Source of the DNA: DASWNP01 sp036399175 | GTDB lineage: Bacteria > Acidobacteriota > Blastocatellia > Pyrinomonadales > Pyrinomonadaceae | Direction: 5' to 3' | Assembly: GCA_036399175.1 (NCBI GenBank) | Contig: DASWNP010000018.1 | Coordinates: 1-64,000 of the forward strand | DNA length: 64,000 nucleotides | In this document: in pieces, positions 8,344 through 16,631 of the stretch | How the letters are laid out: every line of letters starts with the position of its first letter | How positions within the stretch are numbered: position 1 is the first letter of the stretch | Notes under the pieces: model-generated | The model's input: the letters and a program-made list of their open reading frames with translations, nothing else | Told to the model about the DNA's origin: nothing | Databases searched by the model: none | Position numbers and translations under genes: made by a program

Positions 8344-8814
8344 TCAAGTTCCTTCCCGTATCTGACCGTCTACGTGCGCTGTAGCAGACGCTTCGACCGT
8401 CATCTCGCGCGCCGCCAGCGAAGATTCGACTGTGAGGCTCGCCTCTTCTCCGCGAATCACAATCCGGCAGCCGTCGTCGCCGGTGTAGAAATCGACCGCT
8501 TCAATCCGACAGCCCGAAGGCGCGTTCGTTGCCCTGGCTAGAGAGTCCGCCTCTGCGCCGTCTTCATAAAGCGCGCGAACGTCCTCGGCCAGAGCATCTT
8601 TCTCCGACGCCTCGACGCTCAGCTCCTCTATCGCCATCGACTGCGGTACGAGTCCCATCTCGCCGTCGAGATAGATTGTCCAGATGAAGCCGATGTCGAG
8701 TACGAAGTGCGACGCGTCGTCGGCGTGAAAATATCCGAGCACGGTCGCGTCTACGACGTGCGCGACGACGTGGTCTTGATGCTTGTTCAGCTCGTGCGCT
8801 CTCCATTCCGTCAT
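8344..8814 (-). CDS. hypothetical protein, 156 residues
   Basis: This soluble protein starts MTEWRAHEL. It contains a Phe/Ile-rich strand block (FVLDIGFIWTIYLDGEMGLV) followed by a helical region rich in Glu and Ala. The longer frame upstream is a shadow of the MFS gene; the ATG at 8814 lies 20 bases after that gene's stop codon. The protein resembles small ligand-sensing or immunity-type alpha/beta proteins only in general composition. No family is assigned. Confidence 0.6.
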   Translation of the reverse strand: MTEWRAHELNKHQDHVVAHVVDATVLGYFHADDASHFVLDIGFIWTIYLDGEMGLVPQSMAIEELSVEASEKDALAEDVRALYEDGAEADSLARATNAPSGCRIEAVDFYTGDDGCRIVIRGEEASLTVESSLAAREMTVEASATAHVDGQIREGT

Positions 8815-8834
8815 CCGGCACAGTCTAGCATGAT

Positions 8835-10196
8835 TCAAATTCTCTTCACGGCGTCGTTTTCCTGCTGCGGAATCTTGTAGCTCAAAAGCTCTCCGGCCTT
8901 GAAGAGAGCGACGAGGACGGCGACGAGACAGCCGATGCCGCCGAGCACGACCGACATCTGCGCGCCCACCATGCGCGCCAAGAGCCCTGCCTCGAACTCT
9001 CCGAGCTGCGGCCCGCCCATGAAGAAAATCATGTTGACCGAGGTCATGCGCCCGCGCAGCCGGTCGGGCGTGATGAGCTGCCGGATGGTCTGCCGGATGA
9101 TGGTGCTGACCGTGTCGGCTGCGCCCGAGAGCGCGAGCATCGCAAACGAAAACCAGAAGATGCGCGACAGGCCAAAGAGCAGCGTCGATACGCCGTAGAC
9201 GCCGACGGAGAGAATCACCCACCAGCCTGGCTTCTGCCAGTCGGGGCGACGCGCGAGCAGCAGCCCGGCGACGACCGCGCCCGCCGCCGGAGCCGCCGCC
9301 AGCAGTCCGTAGCCATGCTCGCCGACGCGCAGTATCTCAGCCGCGAAGATAGGCAAAAGCGCCGTCGCCGACGCGAAAAACGTCGCCACGAAATCGAGCG
9401 TCATCGTCTGCACGATGACCGGCGTCCGCCAGACGAACCTCAGCCCCTCGACCATCGACGCGAAACTCAAACCACTGCCGCCCGCCCCTTCGCGTTTGCT
9501 TTCGACATCGCTAGTGCTGCTGCTACTCCGACCGCTCGCGCGAATCAACAGCACGGCGACGATGACGGCCAGAAACGACGCCGCGTTGACGGCGTAGACG
9601 AGCGCCGGGCCTTGAGTCGCCAGCACCAGTCCGGCCAGCACGGGGCCGCCCACCATCGCCAACTGAAAAGAGAGGAAGCCGAGACTGACGGCGTTCGGAA
9701 AATCTCTGAGCGGCACGAGCGAGGGCATGAGCGCCTGCCTGGCCGGATTGTCGAAGGCCGTCGCCGCCGAAGAGAGCGCCGTCAGCACGAAGATAGGCCA
9801 CACCTGTCGAAGCCCCGAAGCAGTCACCGCCGCCAGCACCGCCGCGCTCAAAAGCATGACGCTCTGCGTCGCCAGCATCAGTCGCTTGCGGTCAACCGCG
9901 TCGGCCACTACTCCGCCCACCAGCGAGCAGACGATAATCGGCACGACGCGCGCTAAGCCCACCAGCCCGAGCGCCACCGCCGACTTCGTCAAAAGATAGA
10001 CGTGCCAGTTAATCGCCACGAGCTGCATCTGCGAGCCCGTGATAGAGATGAACTGACCGCCCCACATCAGACGGAAATCACGATGCCGCAGCGCCGCGAA
10101 CGACGAACTCCGCCGCCTCACCGACACCACCTCCGACGCTTCGACCTCCTCCGGCTTTGAAGCCACAGGCACTTCCGCTCTGAACCTCCTACTCAT
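8835..10196 (-). CDS. MFS transporter (EntS/MFS_3-like exporter)
   Basis: This 453-residue, twelve-helix major facilitator protein has a basic N-terminal tail (1-30), then LRHRDFRLMWGGQFIS, the usual opening of MFS_3/EntS-type exporters. The loop motif DAVDRKRLMLATQ (A-like, between helices 2 and 3) and FDNPARQALMPSLVP are hallmark segments of this group, which exports siderophores, macrolides or other small molecules. The substrate is unknown. The AGAGGG just before the ATG is too close to be a good ribosome site, so the start may lie a few codons downstream. It is the first gene of a likely three-gene operon with the two small genes downstream. Confidence 0.85.
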   Translation of the reverse strand: MSRRFRAEVPVASKPEEVEASEVVSVRRRSSSFAALRHRDFRLMWGGQFISITGSQMQLVAINWHVYLLTKSAVALGLVGLARVVPIIVCSLVGGVVADAVDRKRLMLATQSVMLLSAAVLAAVTASGLRQVWPIFVLTALSSAATAFDNPARQALMPSLVPLRDFPNAVSLGFLSFQLAMVGGPVLAGLVLATQGPALVYAVNAASFLAVIVAVLLIRASGRSSSSTSDVESKREGAGGSGLSFASMVEGLRFVWRTPVIVQTMTLDFVATFFASATALLPIFAAEILRVGEHGYGLLAAAPAAGAVVAGLLLARRPDWQKPGWWVILSVGVYGVSTLLFGLSRIFWFSFAMLALSGAADTVSTIIRQTIRQLITPDRLRGRMTSVNMIFFMGGPQLGEFEAGLLARMVGAQMSVVLGGIGCLVAVLVALFKAGELLSYKIPQQENDAVKRI

Positions 10197-10327
10197 CCCT
10201 CTTTGAAAGACAACAACCAGAGATACGAAACTTACGCCCGTTTCTTTCTGACTTTGTGCCCGACCCGTCGCTTTTTATGAGAACTCGACCTTGAAAACAT
10301 CGCTTCTCAAGCGTCGCGGCGGCAGAT

Positions 10328-10360
10328 AAAAAAAGGGCGGCCACCGAAGCGACCGCCCTT
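10328..10360 (-). terminator. nrdJ terminator
   Basis: Read on the minus strand, AAGGGCGG and CCGCCCTT form a stem around a GC-TTCG-type loop (10333-10360), followed by seven T residues. It lies 25 bases after the nrdJ stop and is a classic intrinsic terminator. Confidence 0.85.
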
Positions 10361-10384
10361 GAAAGCGTTCAGCCCGAACGAAAT

Positions 10385-12997
10385 CTATTTACACTTCGAG
10401 TAGCCGCAGTCGCGGCAGAAGTCGCAGCCGGAGGCGTGCTCCATCTGGCCTTTGCATTCGGGGCAGACGCCGATGAGAGGGTTCATCCTGGTAGCAGTCG
10501 CCGAAGCTGTGGTAGTTGCAGCCGGGGCGACGCTCATCTCGGCGTAGGCGGCAGCGCGCTCGGAGTCGGGTTGATTCTGGAGGCGTCTGTGCGTGAGCAT
10601 GATGCACTCGGCGACGGCCTGCTCGGGGCTCGTCAGGAGACGCTGATTGAACCAGACGGCGTGCGTGCCCGTCACCTTGTTGAGACTGCGCGCGACTTCG
10701 CGCGCGTCGAAGCCGCCGCGCAGCATCTTTGAGGCTAGCAGACCTACACCTCCCGAGATGGGGCCGGTGGCGAAGACTTCGAGAATCATCTGGCCGTCGT
10801 GATTGACCGTCACGTAGAGGTTCGCGCCGTCGAAGGGAATCTGCCACGTCGCCCCGCGCAGCTCGCGCGGGCGCTCGATGTTGACCGACTGAGCGGGAGC
10901 AGGCTCAACCGTCGGCATCACAGGTGCGCTCGTCGCTTCAGCAGAGGCAGCAGTTGAGCCGATATGTATATCTCCGATTTCGGCTTCGGTTGTCGCCTCG
11001 GCCATCGAGGCTTCGTTGACGATTGCCGGGTCGCAGGCGATTTCGCCTTTCGGCTCAGCGCCCTTGACGGTGGTGAGCACCTGCGAGTCGCGCGAGCCGT
11101 CGCGGTAGTAGCTTACGGCTTTGCAGCCGAGTTCGCGTGCGAGCCGGTAGAGTCTATCGACGGATTCGACCGTGTCGGTCGATGCGCCGTTGCAGGTCTT
11201 CGAGACGCCGTTATCGACGTTGCGCTGGGCGGCGGCCAGAACGTGCACGTGCTGCTCGGCAGTAATCGACATGGCCGAGATGAAGTAGGGCGGAAGCTCA
11301 GCTTCGTGCGCGACGACGTGCTCGGCGGCGCGGTCGATTGAATCCTGGTCGCTCTGGTCAACCTTCATGCCGAGCGCTTCGGCGGCGAGCGTGTGAACGT
11401 AGGTGCGCTTGCCGATGGTGTCCTGCCGGACGTATGCCCAGGAGAAATTCGGCTCGACGCCCGAAGAGGTTTCGGCGACGAGCGAGATGGTGCCGGTCGG
11501 CGCGATGGTCGTCACTTCATAGTTGCGCGGTGTGAGCTTATCGCAGGCGACGCCGATGTCTTCGCGCAGGAATTTTTCGTAAGCCTCACGGTTCGGATGA
11601 AACTCAGGGAAGACGCCCTTCTCTGCGCCGAGCCTGCACGACTCAGACCATGCTTCGCGCCTGACGAAGCTCATCACTTCGTCCATCAAATCAATCGAAG
11701 CGGGCGAGCCGTAAGAGACCCTGAGCTTGATGCAGAGGTCTGCGAAGCCCATCACGCCCAAGCCCACGGGGCGCGTGCGCTTCACCACGTCGTCGATTTC
11801 CGACAGAGGCCACGCGCACACGTCGATGACGTTGTCGAGAAAGCGCGTGCACCAGCGCGTCGTCTCGGCCAGTCGCTCCCAATCGACGCGCGTCTCCGGG
11901 TCGTAGAACTTCGCAAGGTCAATCGAGCCGAGGTTGCAGGAGTTGTTGAAATGCAGAGCCTGCTCGGCGCAGGGGTTCGTCGCGTAGATAGGCCCCATCG
12001 ACGACATCATGTGATTGTGACGGTTGACTTCGTCGATGAAGATAACGCCCGGCTCGGCGTAGCGGTGAGCCGAAGCGACGATGCGATTCCAGATGTCGGG
12101 CGCGTAGACCATGCCGGGGCGCGGCGGCTCTTCGCGCGTCGTGTTTGAGAGATTCGCCGCCTCGAAAGCCGCGCGGTCGCGGAAGGTGACGGTCGTGGCG
12201 TCCGGGCGTCGATAGACTGCGTAGTCGCCGTTCTGCACGGGGTCGAAGACGGGCTCAGTCCAGGGCTCTCCGTCGAAGCTCAGTTGATACCACTCCTTGT
12301 TGTCAACCGCTTTGAAGAATTTGTCGGTGACGGTGACGGAGATGTTGAAGTTGGTGAGCGAGTGCTGGTCGTTCTTGGCGTGGATGAAGCGGAGCACGTC
12401 CGGATGGTCAACGCGCATGATGCCCATATTCGCGCCGCGACGAACGCCGCCCTGCTTTACCGTATCGGTCGTCGTGTTGAAGATGTTCATAAACGAGACC
12501 GGCCCGGAGGCGACGCCGTGCGTGGAGCGCACCATCGCACCCGCCGGGCGCAGCTTCTCGAAGGTGAAGCCGGTGCCGCCGCCCGTCTGATGAATAATGG
12601 CGGCGTCGGTGGCCGTCTTCATAATCCCGGCAATCGAATCGGGCACGTCGAGCACGAAGCAGGCGGCGAGCTGGCCGTTCGGTTTCCCGGCGTTGACGAG
12701 ACAGGGCGTGTTCGGGACGAACTCGCGTCGGAGCATGATATCGAGCATCGTGCTGTAGAACACGTCGCGCTTCCCCTCGTCCGACTCGGCGAGACTGACG
12801 TGGCCGACGACCCTGCGGGCGACATCCGGCCATTCCTCCACAGGGTTGCCCTGCGAATCCTTCAGGCTGTAGCGCTTGCTGATGACGCGGCGGGCGTTCA
12901 GACCCGGCATCTCGAAGGACTGCTGTCGGCGTGCGCCGGTGCTGTTCACAGCGGCTGGATTTCCCTGGGGGGCGTTCGGCTCGATTACTGTGCTCAT
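10385..12997 (-). CDS. nrdJ: adenosylcobalamin-dependent ribonucleotide reductase (class II)
   Basis: This 870-residue class II reductase makes deoxyribonucleotides without oxygen or a metal-cofactor partner subunit. Recognisable parts are FVPNTPCLVNAG (substrate-site Cys), HQTGGGTGFTFEKLRP (nucleotide loop), NPCAEQALHFNNSCNLGS (active-site N-x-C-x-E with the radical Cys), a TSCPD-type domain (about 725-830, GGVGLLASKMLRGGF), and a C-terminal redox zinc ribbon CPECKGQMEHASGCDFCRDC. The ATG at 12997 is preceded by GGAAAGG; the upstream 14 codons are probably untranslated. A strong sigma-70 promoter lies about 220 bases upstream. No nrdAB or nrdDG gene is in the window, so DNA synthesis here may depend on vitamin B12. 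Confidence 0.95.
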   Translation of the reverse strand: MSTVIEPNAPQGNPAAVNSTGARRQQSFEMPGLNARRVISKRYSLKDSQGNPVEEWPDVARRVVGHVSLAESDEGKRDVFYSTMLDIMLRREFVPNTPCLVNAGKPNGQLAACFVLDVPDSIAGIMKTATDAAIIHQTGGGTGFTFEKLRPAGAMVRSTHGVASGPVSFMNIFNTTTDTVKQGGVRRGANMGIMRVDHPDVLRFIHAKNDQHSLTNFNISVTVTDKFFKAVDNKEWYQLSFDGEPWTEPVFDPVQNGDYAVYRRPDATTVTFRDRAAFEAANLSNTTREEPPRPGMVYAPDIWNRIVASAHRYAEPGVIFIDEVNRHNHMMSSMGPIYATNPCAEQALHFNNSCNLGSIDLAKFYDPETRVDWERLAETTRWCTRFLDNVIDVCAWPLSEIDDVVKRTRPVGLGVMGFADLCIKLRVSYGSPASIDLMDEVMSFVRREAWSESCRLGAEKGVFPEFHPNREAYEKFLREDIGVACDKLTPRNYEVTTIAPTGTISLVAETSSGVEPNFSWAYVRQDTIGKRTYVHTLAAEALGMKVDQSDQDSIDRAAEHVVAHEAELPPYFISAMSITAEQHVHVLAAAQRNVDNGVSKTCNGASTDTVESVDRLYRLARELGCKAVSYYRDGSRDSQVLTTVKGAEPKGEIACDPAIVNEASMAEATTEAEIGDIHIGSTAASAEATSAPVMPTVEPAPAQSVNIERPRELRGATWQIPFDGANLYVTVNHDGQMILEVFATGPISGGVGLLASKMLRGGFDAREVARSLNKVTGTHAVWFNQRLLTSPEQAVAECIMLTHRRLQNQPDSERAAAYAEMSVAPAATTTASATATRMNPLIGVCPECKGQMEHASGCDFCRDCGYSKCK

Positions 12998-13213
12998 CTT
13001 TGTGCCTTTCCCGCGCTCGTGGGGGGCGCGAGGCGTCAACGTGTCTGCGGCTCAAAAAACATTCGGCGCACCGTGCGCGCCGTTTTGTCGGAAGCTGTCT
13101 TCGGATAATGCGGCTGGAATCAAGGCTCGAAAGGGAGAAAAATTCACCGTGCAGCGCGCGCCGCAAGGGTGCGACCGTCGCCGCCCTGTCCCTCTCGTCT
13201 CGAAGCGGAGCGC

Positions 13214-13242
13214 AGTATACATAGCTCATTTGAGGCTGTCAA
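13214..13242 (-). promoter_or_regulatory. sigma-70 promoter for nrdJ
   Basis: On the minus strand TTGACA (13242-13237) and TATACT (13219-13214) are separated by exactly 17 bases, which is near consensus. Transcription would start near 13206, giving a leader of about 210 nt before nrdJ. Confidence 0.75.
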
Positions 13243-13249
13243 TACCCTG

Positions 13250-13265
13250 ACCCAAGATATTGTGG
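13250..13265 (-). promoter_or_regulatory. possible NrdR box
   Basis: CCACAATATCTTGGGT matches 13 of 16 positions of the NrdR consensus (ACAC-W-ATATAT-W-GTGT) and lies 8 bases upstream of the -35 element. A poorer second copy overlaps the -10, but the centre spacing (38 bases) differs from the usual 31, so this is tentative. Confidence 0.35.
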
Positions 13266-13531
13266 CAGTCTTTCTTTTCAGTCCAATAGAGGGGACACAT
13301 TGAGAGTTTACATTAAGCATCAACACGGCGTTAAATAGCATCTAAAGGACTGTCTTTTTGATGCTTTCGAGGACGTAGGAGTTCGACACAAACGGGCGCG
13401 GGCAACCCCTTCGGCCGTGCTTGCTGAACGGGGCGGCGCGAGGGCAGAATGCGTCCGGGGAGGGTTTCCCGAAAGAGAGCGGCTTTTTCAGAGGGCAACT
13501 CGTCGCGTTAAATAGAATCGAGGGGTGAAGA
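13266..13531. other. intergenic between nrdJ and hslO
   Basis: This divergent regulatory region contains two copies of GCGTTAAATAG[A/C]ATC (about 13329 and 13506), the second just before the hslO ribosome site. Nothing else was recognised. Confidence 0.4.
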
Positions 13532-14479
13532 GTGGAAGAAGCGAAGGATTTCAAACATAGCGGAGCGTCGGACGTGATGGTTCGTGCGACGGCGGCTGAC
13601 GGGCACATACGCTGCATGGCGGCGGTGACGACCAACACGGTGGCGGAAGCTTCGGCGCGACACCAAACCTCGCATACGGTGGCGGCGGCTCTCGGTCGGA
13701 CGCTGACGGGGACGCTTCTGCTCGGCGCGGGGCTCAAAGAGCTGGACAGGCTGACCGTGCAGATAGATTGCGACGGGACGGTCGGCGGCATCACGGCGGA
13801 GACCAACGCGCAGGGGCGCGTCCGCGGCTACGTGCGAAACCCCGACGCCGATGCGCCGCTCAACGCGAAGGGCAAGTTGGACGTGAGCGCCATCGTCGGC
13901 AAGGGTATGTTTTACGTGACCTACGAGTCGGGCTACGAGATAGGGCTTTATCGAGAGCCTTATCGCGGCTCGGTGCCGATTGTTTCGGGCGAGATAGGCG
14001 AAGACTTCGCTTACTACCTTGCGAAGTCGGAGCAGATACCTTCAGCGGTGCTTTTGGGCGTGCTGGTACGTGCGCGTGAATCGGGCGAGGTGTACGTCGA
14101 GGCGGCAGGCGGTTTGATGGTGCAGGTGATGCCGGGCGCGGACGAGAAGATAGTCAAAGCCATCGAGTCGTCGCTTCTTAAGACGCCGCACACGACGCAG
14201 TTGATACGCGAGGGGGCGCGACCCATCGACATGCTGCGCACGGCGCTCGGCGACGTGGAGTTTGAAGTGCTCGAAGAGCGCCCAGTCAGGTTCGCCTGCA
14301 CGTGCTCTTTCGAGCGCGCCGTCTCGCTCATCTCTTCAATCGAGCAGGCCGAGCTTGAGTCGATGCTCAGCGAGGACAGGGGCGCGACGATGACCTGCCA
14401 CTTCTGCAATTCTTCTTATCATATCGACGAAGACAGGCTCGGTAGCATTGTTCAGGAGAGAGTCTCGAACGCAGGATGA
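13532..14479 (+). CDS. hslO: Hsp33 redox-regulated chaperone
   Basis: This 315-residue Hsp33-family holdase is activated by oxidative unfolding. The N-terminal domain shows SARHQTSHTVAAALGRTLTG and IDCDGTVGGITAETNAQGRVRGYV, typical of Hsp33. The C-terminal redox switch has both zinc pairs, C-x-C (FACTCSFERA) and C-x2-C (CHFCNSSYHI). The start is GTG at 13532, preceded by GAGGGG. It is cytoplasmic. A bidirectional terminator downstream separates it from the convergent gene, so it is probably monocistronic. Confidence 0.93.
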   Translation: MEEAKDFKHSGASDVMVRATAADGHIRCMAAVTTNTVAEASARHQTSHTVAAALGRTLTGTLLLGAGLKELDRLTVQIDCDGTVGGITAETNAQGRVRGYVRNPDADAPLNAKGKLDVSAIVGKGMFYVTYESGYEIGLYREPYRGSVPIVSGEIGEDFAYYLAKSEQIPSAVLLGVLVRARESGEVYVEAAGGLMVQVMPGADEKIVKAIESSLLKTPHTTQLIREGARPIDMLRTALGDVEFEVLEERPVRFACTCSFERAVSLISSIEQAELESMLSEDRGATMTCHFCNSSYHIDEDRLGSIVQERVSNAG

Positions 14480-14547
14480 GAAGGCGAGGGAACTGAAGAG
14501 AGAAAGGCTGACAAGCGTGCTAACGATCGTGCGCGAACAGGGAATGA

Positions 14548-14577
14548 AAAAGGCCGGACATCTTCGTCCGGCCTTTT
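14548..14577. terminator. bidirectional hairpin terminator
   Basis: An 11-bp stem AAAAGGCCGGA/TCCGGCCTTTT (14548-14558 and 14567-14577) lies between the convergent hslO and the coiled-coil gene, with A/T runs at both sides. Confidence 0.8.
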
Positions 14578-14603
14578 CATGTCAGTCTGTGTCTGCTCCC
14601 GGC

Positions 14604-15440
14604 TCAGCGAGTCGAAGAAGAGTTGGAGGGAAGTAGGTCGTAGTTGCCGAGTTCGCGGTTGTGATTGTCGAGGACGCCCATCACGTCCGAAGTTTCTTCG
14701 AGCATCTCTTTGGTCATGGCGATGGAGTCGCTCAGTTGCTCGAAGTCGAGGGAAGAGACGCGCTCGGGAGTAGGCAGCGTGACGACCTGGTCGTTGACGA
14801 GACCGAAGAAGTTTTCGATGGATTGCAGTTGGCCTTCGACGAGCTTGACGGAGCGGTCGAGTTCGTCGAACTGCTTGAGCCGCCGCTTGAGTATCTCGAC
14901 GTTGGCCTGCTGGACGCGGCGCGAGCGTTCGTCAGTCGCCGCTTCGAGCGCGCGGATGGCCTGCGTCAACTGGTTCTGCACGGCCTGACGGTTAATCGAG
15001 CGCAGGTGTTTCTTACGCCTGCGATAAACGTCGAGCAAATCGACGAAATCCTCCCAGCGCTGTTCGAGGCTCTTGATGTTGTGCGGCAAATCTTTCGCGC
15101 CGGTGAACTTCATGTAGTTCTCAAAAATCTGCTTCTTGAGCCACTTCAGGTAGAGCACGGCTTCGCGCTCGCGCGGGTCGAAGCTGTCGATGAGCTTGTC
15201 GCGCATCCGGTTGCGCTGTTCGAGCAGGCGCTTCTTGTTACGACCATCGACCAGACGCCGGTAGAGACTGCTGGCAGGCACGGTGACGAGGTAAGCTCCT
15301 TCGGCGACGAGCGCGGCGGCAATCGGGATGACCGACTGCGTGTAGGCGGCGGCCACCGCGAAACCGGCCATGCCCCAGAAATTGACCGGCTCTTTGAGCG
15401 CCTCTTTCAGATACTCGATGTTAATCTTTCTCTCCAACAT
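14604..15440 (-). CDS. membrane-associated coiled-coil protein next to pspA
   Basis: This 278-residue protein has an N-terminal amphipathic start (MLERKINIEYLKEAL), one or two hydrophobic segments (about 22-55, WGMAGFAVAAAYTQSVIPIA and the following AALVAEGAYLV), and a long helical, charge-rich body (about 60-250) typical of a coiled coil. No catalytic motif is present. It lies 175 bases downstream of the PspA homologue on the same strand, so it is likely co-transcribed and probably acts with PspA in membrane maintenance; that is inference from position. No named family is recognised. Confidence 0.7.
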   Translation of the reverse strand: MLERKINIEYLKEALKEPVNFWGMAGFAVAAAYTQSVIPIAAALVAEGAYLVTVPASSLYRRLVDGRNKKRLLEQRNRMRDKLIDSFDPREREAVLYLKWLKKQIFENYMKFTGAKDLPHNIKSLEQRWEDFVDLLDVYRRRKKHLRSINRQAVQNQLTQAIRALEAATDERSRRVQQANVEILKRRLKQFDELDRSVKLVEGQLQSIENFFGLVNDQVVTLPTPERVSSLDFEQLSDSIAMTKEMLEETSDVMGVLDNHNRELGNYDLLPSNSSSTR

Positions 15441-15615
15441 AAACTTCGATTAGTGCTCTGCAATCTCCGTTGACGTGCGACGCTTCGGATGCGCCGCTGA
15501 TAAATGCTTGAGCACGAAAACCGCGCTCTTCCGAACGATTGCCAACTTTTCAATCCTGACCATGACGACGCGCTTTCAGCAGAGGCTTTGCGCTCGTTCT
15601 CTTCAAGCTCTCGCT

Positions 15616-16338
15616 CTATCTTTCGTCAGCCGCCGGAAGCGCAGGCGTCTGCCGGGTAGTCGATTCGGGCAGCAAGCCCATCTGGCGTTTGTAGTCGAGC
15701 AGCTTGTCCTGCAACTGCATGTTCATCGCTTCCTGCTCAATCTCCTGCATCTGCGAATCGACGGAGGCCGAGCCGAGCTGCATCTTGGCTTCGGCGGCGG
15801 CGGCGCGACGGTCAATCTTCTCGCGCATGTCGTTGAAGGTCGAGGCGTCGTCGCCGAGCTGGAAGGATTCCATCGTCTGCGCGAGCTGTTCCTGTAGCTT
15901 GGCCTGCTTCGACTGGTTGATAAGCTGCATGGCCTCGGAACTGCGTCGCTGCATTTGCAGCACGTAGTTATCGCGCGCCTTCAACGCCTGTTTGGATGCG
16001 ACCGATGCGTGCTCAAGTTGCTGTGAGGTTTTCTGTAGATCGACCTGCGCCTGTTGAAGCTGGCCGATGTAGGCGGTGGCAACGTCGTCGCGCCCCATCT
16101 TGACGGCGGCCTTAATCTTGGAATCCAAATCGACGACCTGACCTTCGAGCCGCTCCTTGTTCTTGGCCAGCAGCCGCTCGGTCGCCATCACCTGCGCGAC
16201 GGAGTTGTTCAGCTCCGGCACGCGGTCGCGCATGTCGCGGATGGTCTGTTGAAGTATCAGCTCGGGGTCTTCTGTTTTCTCAACCAGCCCGCCGAACATC
16301 GCACGCATAGAACGCTTGAATCTCGCCCACGCTCCCAT
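15616..16338 (-). CDS. pspA: PspA/IM30 family membrane-remodelling protein
   Basis: This 240-residue PspA/IM30 homologue binds stressed membranes and assembles into ESCRT-III-like rods and rings. The N-terminal amphipathic helix 0 (MGAWARFKRSMRAMFGGLVE), then KTEDPELILQQTIRDMRDRVPEL, and the long helical hairpin (about 30-210) are typical. The C-terminus is Pro/Thr rich. GGAGG precedes the start at about 11 bases. It is the first gene of a likely two-gene unit with the coiled-coil gene downstream. Confidence 0.9.
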   Translation of the reverse strand: MGAWARFKRSMRAMFGGLVEKTEDPELILQQTIRDMRDRVPELNNSVAQVMATERLLAKNKERLEGQVVDLDSKIKAAVKMGRDDVATAYIGQLQQAQVDLQKTSQQLEHASVASKQALKARDNYVLQMQRRSSEAMQLINQSKQAKLQEQLAQTMESFQLGDDASTFNDMREKIDRRAAAAEAKMQLGSASVDSQMQEIEQEAMNMQLQDKLLDYKRQMGLLPESTTRQTPALPAADER

Positions 16339-16550
16339 CTCTTCTCATCCTCCAAACCAGCGGCAACCCCTTCAAACAGGTCTCGCCCGAACTTTCTGTC
16401 GCGTCCGAAAAACGGCGCTTATATTCCAGTGGTTGTACGACAGTTTGCGCCGCCGGGTTGCACCTTACGACCCTCACAACAGGGACGACCTCTCCAACGC
16501 TTCGAGTATAACAGTGTTCGGGCGCGACTCGCCAGTAGAAGAGCAAGCGG

Positions 16551-16631
16551 GAAGTCGGAAGGCGGAAGGATGAAAGTTTCTCAAGTGGATTGAACAGTAT
16601 TTTTCTTCATCCTTCATCCCTCCGCCTTCCT
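16551..16631. repeat. heptamer STRR hairpin 2 (GGAAGGC type)
   Basis: Left arm 16551-16574 (heptamers GGAAGTC, GGAAGGC, GGAAGGA then TGAA) and inverted right arm 16605-16631. The right arm touches the purD stop codon. The right arm with its flank TACTTGCTTTT is almost identical to the copy at 42175-42210. Confidence 0.8.

Noticed and set aside
12998..13205. Cobalamin riboswitch in the nrdJ leader
   Set aside because: I looked for the conserved B12-box and GGTGAA-type core elements and found no ordered set, so it was not called.
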